Shown in pieces: positions 5,492 to 5,545 of a DNA stretch of 5,545 bases; position 1 is the first letter of the stretch, and each line of letters begins with the position of its first letter. The notes under the pieces are model-generated. The model was given only the letters and a program-made list of their open reading frames with translations, was not told the DNA's origin and searched no databases. This DNA is from Methanocorpusculum sp. (GTDB lineage: Archaea > Halobacteriota > Methanomicrobia > Methanomicrobiales > Methanocorpusculaceae). The translations under genes were made by a program, and so were the position numbers. Location: contig JAUNXW010000114.1 of NCBI GenBank assembly GCA_030539595.1, forward strand, positions 1 through 5,545, in the 5' to 3' direction.

Positions 5492-5545
5492 CGCTGAGGG
5501 TGAGACTTGAACTCACGAGAGACTTTCGCCTCACGGGCTTTCCAG
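5492..5545 (-). tRNA. tRNA-Ser(GGA), 3' part only (cut by the right edge)
   Basis: Read on the minus strand from the right edge: anticodon loop CTGGAAA with anticodon GGA at 5543-5541, which reads UCC/UCU; then a long variable arm with stem GAGGC / GTCTC and a GAAA loop, as expected of the class II tRNA-Ser. Next come the T-arm GTGAG-TTCAAGT-CTCAC (5516-5500), the acceptor 3' strand CCTCAGC (5499-5493) and discriminator G at 5492, the serine identity base. CCA is not encoded and would be added after transcription, as is common in archaea. The acceptor 5' strand, D-arm and 5' half of the anticodon stem lie outside the window, so an intron or promoter cannot be assessed. Confidence 0.9.

Overview
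The window looks like a piece of a methanogen-type euryarchaeal chromosome, possibly Methanomicrobiales. That placement is inferred from gene content and style, not from any database match. The evidence is a tRNA-Ser with no encoded CCA, TATA-like boxes about 25-35 bases upstream of starts with little or no leader, oligo-T termination, a PKD-domain secreted protein, and a stand-alone archaeal-type nucleotidyltransferase. Five protein genes and one partial tRNA fill the window. No stretch over 300 bases lacks a gene; the longest gap is 126 bases.

Left part (1-2620, minus strand): a two-gene unit. The first gene encodes a 645-residue membrane protein with three PH-like repeats, a four-Cys zinc ribbon, an Arg/Pro linker and a Yip1-like membrane domain. 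Two bases after its stop starts a secreted PKD-domain protein, which runs off the left edge. The Shine-Dalgarno of the second gene lies inside the last codons of the first, so the two are probably co-transcribed and translationally coupled. After its signal-peptide segment the PKD gene drops abruptly to about 30-35% GC, a sign of a mosaic or acquired gene body.

Middle part (2621-3593): a T7 terminator and a TATA-like box separate the left unit from dapF (diaminopimelate epimerase, lysine biosynthesis), also on the minus strand. A 103-base divergent promoter region with one quasi-symmetric TATA-like element separates dapF from the plus-strand genes.

Right part (3594-5545): a plus-strand nucleotidyltransferase with an uncharacterised C-terminal region is followed by a strong hairpin plus T-tract. 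Next comes a PHP-family metallophosphoesterase that appears to be leaderless with a GTG start. It converges on a tRNA-Ser(GGA) gene cut by the right edge. Apart from the left unit, the genes look independently transcribed housekeeping or poorly characterised genes. No CRISPR array, insertion sequence, phage module or recognisable defence system is visible. The two least ordinary items are the PH-zinc ribbon-Yip1 protein with its coupled secreted partner, and the composition break in that partner.
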